Positions 61,613 through 64,000 of a stretch of DNA of 64,000 nt are shown here, piece by piece (positions within the stretch are counted from its first letter, which is position 1; every line of letters starts with the position of its first letter). Made by a program: the position numbers and the translations under genes. The stretch covers positions 3,328,001 through 3,392,000 of the forward strand of contig OX638333.1 of the NCBI GenBank assembly GCA_951812895.1, given 5' to 3'. This stretch comes from an uncultured Roseovarius sp. Its GTDB lineage: Bacteria > Pseudomonadota > Alphaproteobacteria > Rhodobacterales > Rhodobacteraceae. The notes under the pieces were generated by a model that saw only the letters and a list, made by a program, of their open reading frames with translations, was not told the origin of the DNA and did no database searches.

Positions 61613-63142
61613 ATGACACACATAGATAAACTCGGGAATTTTTCCCGTTCACTTGCAGTTTCTATCGGGGTATTGAGCATTGCGGCAGCTGCTCAAGCCG
61701 AAGAAATCACACTACAAACAGCATCTGATTTTGGTCAGCTGGACCCAGCGTTCTGGCAGAGCGGTGCGGACCAGATAATTATCAATGCGATATATCCCAA
61801 ACTGATAGAATTCAAATCCGGCACCGAATGGGAATGGGAACTGTCAGCGGCAGAATCGATTGAACAAGTCGACGATTTAACCATCAAATTCACACTGAAA
61901 CCCGGACTGATGTGGACGGGCGATTATGGTGAAGTAACTGCTGAGGATGTCGAATACTCATTCGAACGTTACACCGACGAAGCCTTGGCCGCGCCCAACA
62001 GTGGTGATTGGGCGCCGTTGAAAGATGTCGAGGTGATCGACAAATACAACGGCCTTATCCACTTCAATGAACCTTTTGCTCCGGTTTGGTGGAGCACGCT
62101 GCCTTACACTGGTGGAGCGATCATCAGCAAAGCCGCGACCGAGGCGCTTGGCGGAACCTTTACGACGGAACCCGGCGCAACGGCGGGCCCGTACAAAATT
62201 GAACGGTGGGATCAGGGACAGCAAACAGTTCTGGTCGCTCATGATGGCTGGAACGGCGACAAGCCTGCTTATGACCGGGTGGTGCTGATTCCGATCAACG
62301 ATCTGAAAGCGGCCGAAGTTGCCTTTGAGGCCGGGCAAACCGTGGTGTCCGGTGTTGCCATCAGCTCTGTACCTGAGCTGGAGGCGAATATGCCGGAAAA
62401 TGCAGCGTTGGAAGTGCGCCCAACAGCGGCCTATTTCTGGCTGGGCCTGAATGCGGATAACCCATCCTTGCAGGATCCGCTTGTCCGCGAGGCAATTGTC
62501 AAAGCAATCGATGTCGAGGCGATCATCGAAGGTGCATATTTTGGCATTCCTGAACGATCGACCGGCCTGATTGCGCCCGGCCTGATCGGGTTCAGCGAAG
62601 AGCCGCAACCTTCGCGGGATGTGGAGGGTGCGCGTGCGCTCTTGGCAGAGGCCGGTGTTAGTTCACTCGACTTGGAACTGGAATTGCAAAACTCGACAGA
62701 CGAGCAGACAACCGGCCTGATAATCCAGGCTAATCTGGCCGAGATTGGCATCAATGTTCAACTGAACACCCATGAAAGCGGCACTTTCTGGAGCCTTGGT
62801 GACGAAAAGGGCGTCAATATGCAGATGACCCTGAAAGAGTTCACCAGCCCGCCGGACCCTGCATGGTCTACACAGTGGTTCCTGTCTGAGCAGGCTGGTA
62901 TCTGGAACTGGGAATGGTTCAAGAGCGACGAGTATGAAAAGCTGCACTATGCCGCGATTGCCGAGACAGATTTTGACAAGCGGGCACAGCTGTACAGGGA
63001 CATGCAGGACCTGATGGATGCTTCACATTCATTTGTTTGGCTAATCCATCCGCCAGCATCCTTGATCTACCACAATTCGATCAAGCCGGGCCTGTTGCCC
63101 AATGGTGATTACAAGCTGCAGGATTTTGCACCAGCGCAGTAG
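61613..63142 (+). CDS. ABC substrate-binding protein, family 5 (peptide type)
   Basis: A 509-residue periplasmic protein with a Sec signal (SLAVSIGVLSIAAAAQA, cleaved before EEITL). The mature part has family 5 features: DFGQLDPAFWQSGADQ, SAAESIEQVDDLTIKFTLKP, TAEDVEYSFERY and REAIVKAIDVEAIIEGAYFG. Ligands of this family include peptides, glycosides and other compounds. CAGGGAGGT precedes the ATG at 61613; an upstream frame to 61478 is not expected to be translated. No permease or ATPase genes for it are within the window. Confidence 0.92.
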   Translation: MTHIDKLGNFSRSLAVSIGVLSIAAAAQAEEITLQTASDFGQLDPAFWQSGADQIIINAIYPKLIEFKSGTEWEWELSAAESIEQVDDLTIKFTLKPGLMWTGDYGEVTAEDVEYSFERYTDEALAAPNSGDWAPLKDVEVIDKYNGLIHFNEPFAPVWWSTLPYTGGAIISKAATEALGGTFTTEPGATAGPYKIERWDQGQQTVLVAHDGWNGDKPAYDRVVLIPINDLKAAEVAFEAGQTVVSGVAISSVPELEANMPENAALEVRPTAAYFWLGLNADNPSLQDPLVREAIVKAIDVEAIIEGAYFGIPERSTGLIAPGLIGFSEEPQPSRDVEGARALLAEAGVSSLDLELELQNSTDEQTTGLIIQANLAEIGINVQLNTHESGTFWSLGDEKGVNMQMTLKEFTSPPDPAWSTQWFLSEQAGIWNWEWFKSDEYEKLHYAAIAETDFDKRAQLYRDMQDLMDASHSFVWLIHPPASLIYHNSIKPGLLPNGDYKLQDFAPAQ

Positions 63143-63166
63143 TCGCTTCTAGACTGAAACCAACTT

Positions 63167-63197
63167 CTCTGGCGGTGGACATGTGATGCCGCCAGAG
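63167..63197 (+). promoter_or_regulatory. Hairpin upstream of the CocE-like gene
   Basis: Perfect nine-base arms CTCTGGCGG and CCGCCAGAG around a 13-base loop, 24 bases after the binding-protein stop. The right arm overlaps AGAGGA, the best ribosome binding site in the junction, so it could reduce translation of the next gene or shield the upstream mRNA end. No T-run follows. Confidence 0.5.
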
Positions 63198-63237
63198 GAA
63201 TTGTTCCTTGCCTAATTTTTTCGGGAAATACGAAGCC

Positions 63238-64000
63238 ATGGCTTTAGACAAAACGCCAAAGCACGATTCAATTCTTCTGATCGGCCTAAAGGATCTGCCT
63301 CATCAGATTATCGAAGAGGAAATTTATATCCCTTTGGCGGATGGGACCCGAATAGCCGCCCGAATTTGGCGACCTAAAGCGCCTGCCGGAACAAAGTTTC
63401 CTGCCATTCTCGAATACATCCCTTACCGTAAACGCGACGGAACCCGGACCCGCGACGAAGAGCAGCATCAATACCTTGCCGGGCATGGTTATGTCTGTGC
63501 CCGCGTCGATATGCGGGGGTCGGGCGATTCCGACGGTGTACAGCACGACGAATATCTGCCGATTGAACAACAAGACGGGCTGGAGGTTATTGTATGGCTG
63601 GCCGAGCAATCCTGGTGCACCGGATCGGTTGGAATGTTCGGGCTGTCGTGGGGGGGGATCACCACGCTGCAGCTGGCATCGCACCGCCCGCCGGCACTGA
63701 AAGCAATTGCCCCAGTTGGGGCGACCGATGACCGGTACTACGACGATGGATGCTATTTCGTCGGTGGTTTAGCCGGGGAAACCGTAGGATGGGGCGGCGT
63801 GATGTTCGCCTTTAACGGCCGCCCGCCGGATCCGGTACTTTACGGAGAAGGATGGCGCGACGCTTGGATGCGACGTCTGGAAGAGCCGGAACTCTTCATG
63901 AAAATTTGGTTGGATCATCAGCAGCGCGATGACTATTGGCTGCAGGGCACAGTCTGTACCGATTATGACCGCATTCAGATCCCGGTCTATGCCGTTAGCG
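63238..64000 (+). CDS. CocE/NonD (peptidase S15) hydrolase, partial
   Basis: The first 254 residues of an alpha/beta hydrolase; the rest lies beyond the right edge. It has YIPLADGTRIAARIWRPKA, LEYIPYRKRDGTRTRD, CARVDMRGSGDSDG and the nucleophile elbow GLSWGGITTLQ (Ser), matching X-Pro dipeptidyl-peptidase/alpha-amino-acid ester hydrolase relatives. The start is uncertain: the ATG at 63238 has a weak site, while a TTG at 63208 has AGAGGA properly spaced but inside a hairpin. It likely acts on what the binding protein delivers. Confidence 0.88.
   Translation, partial: MALDKTPKHDSILLIGLKDLPHQIIEEEIYIPLADGTRIAARIWRPKAPAGTKFPAILEYIPYRKRDGTRTRDEEQHQYLAGHGYVCARVDMRGSGDSDGVQHDEYLPIEQQDGLEVIVWLAEQSWCTGSVGMFGLSWGGITTLQLASHRPPALKAIAPVGATDDRYYDDGCYFVGGLAGETVGWGGVMFAFNGRPPDPVLYGEGWRDAWMRRLEEPELFMKIWLDHQQRDDYWLQGTVCTDYDRIQIPVYAVS

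Overview
The window reads as chromosomal DNA of a marine alphaproteobacterium of the Rhodobacteraceae (Roseobacter group). The call rests on gene content: a hisS-hisZ-hisG cluster with short-form HisG, a B12-dependent class II ribonucleotide reductase, a DUF1489 gene, a phnW-phnA-phnY phosphonate pathway, and a two-domain ALDH16-type dehydrogenase behind deoC and deoB. The DNA is GC-rich by eye. Coding density is high and many operon genes overlap by 1-8 bases. I see no tRNA, rRNA, CRISPR array, insertion sequence or prophage.

Layout. 1-5156 (minus): purine oxidation operon xdhA-xdhB-xdhC, running into a BMP-type nucleoside/purine ABC ATPase cut by the left edge. 5530-10382: dnaE, a lipoprotein and a SlyX-like gene. 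10493-13757: hisS-hisZ-hisG. 14057-19713: an enolase-superfamily enzyme, a small outer-membrane barrel protein, a DUF1489 protein, an N-acyl-D-amino-acid deacylase with a D-amino-acid aminotransferase, and a GNAT acetyltransferase. 19873-22146: nrdJ. 22208-28527: a LysR regulator divergent from phnW-phnA-phnY, then pbfA, a route from 2-aminoethylphosphonate and its (R)-hydroxy form to acetate plus phosphate. 28682-31926: a DeoR regulator, a HisN-type phosphatase and a Na/Pi-PhoU transporter. 32335-36913: a PotD-like ABC transporter, then a molybdenum hydroxylase (37189-40783) with a MoaD-like protein. 41313-43232: an EF-G-like GTPase. 43515-53961 (minus): a deoxynucleoside operon (BMP-type ABC importer, SorC/DeoR-type regulator, deoB, deoC, ALDH16). 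54303-64000: gabT, a nitrilase-family hydrolase, a C45 acyltransferase, a VOC protein, an ATP-grasp ligase, an XRE regulator, a family 5 solute-binding protein and a CocE/S15 hydrolase cut by the right edge.

How the genes work together. Two salvage systems stand out: purines (xdh plus ABC ATPase) and deoxynucleosides (import, phosphopentomutase, deoxyribose-phosphate aldolase, aldehyde oxidation). The phosphonate block frees Pi and is followed by a PhoU-tailed Na/Pi transporter that may balance phosphate. The right end suggests uptake and hydrolysis of an amide, peptide or acylated amine; its substrate cannot be read from sequence.

Most unusual non-coding signals. (1) Two distant intergenic regions (13774-13857 and 41046-41129) share a block-conserved element with paired TTTGTACAA palindromes at identical spacing; in both, a start codon of a tiny ORF falls at the same alignment position. 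(2) A structured repeat with one hairpin whose arms differ in sequence but keep pairing lies just downstream of two unrelated genes (15260-15335 and 50196-50285). (3) One ABC permease has an extra membrane segment and an acidic tail with three GVFDP repeats.
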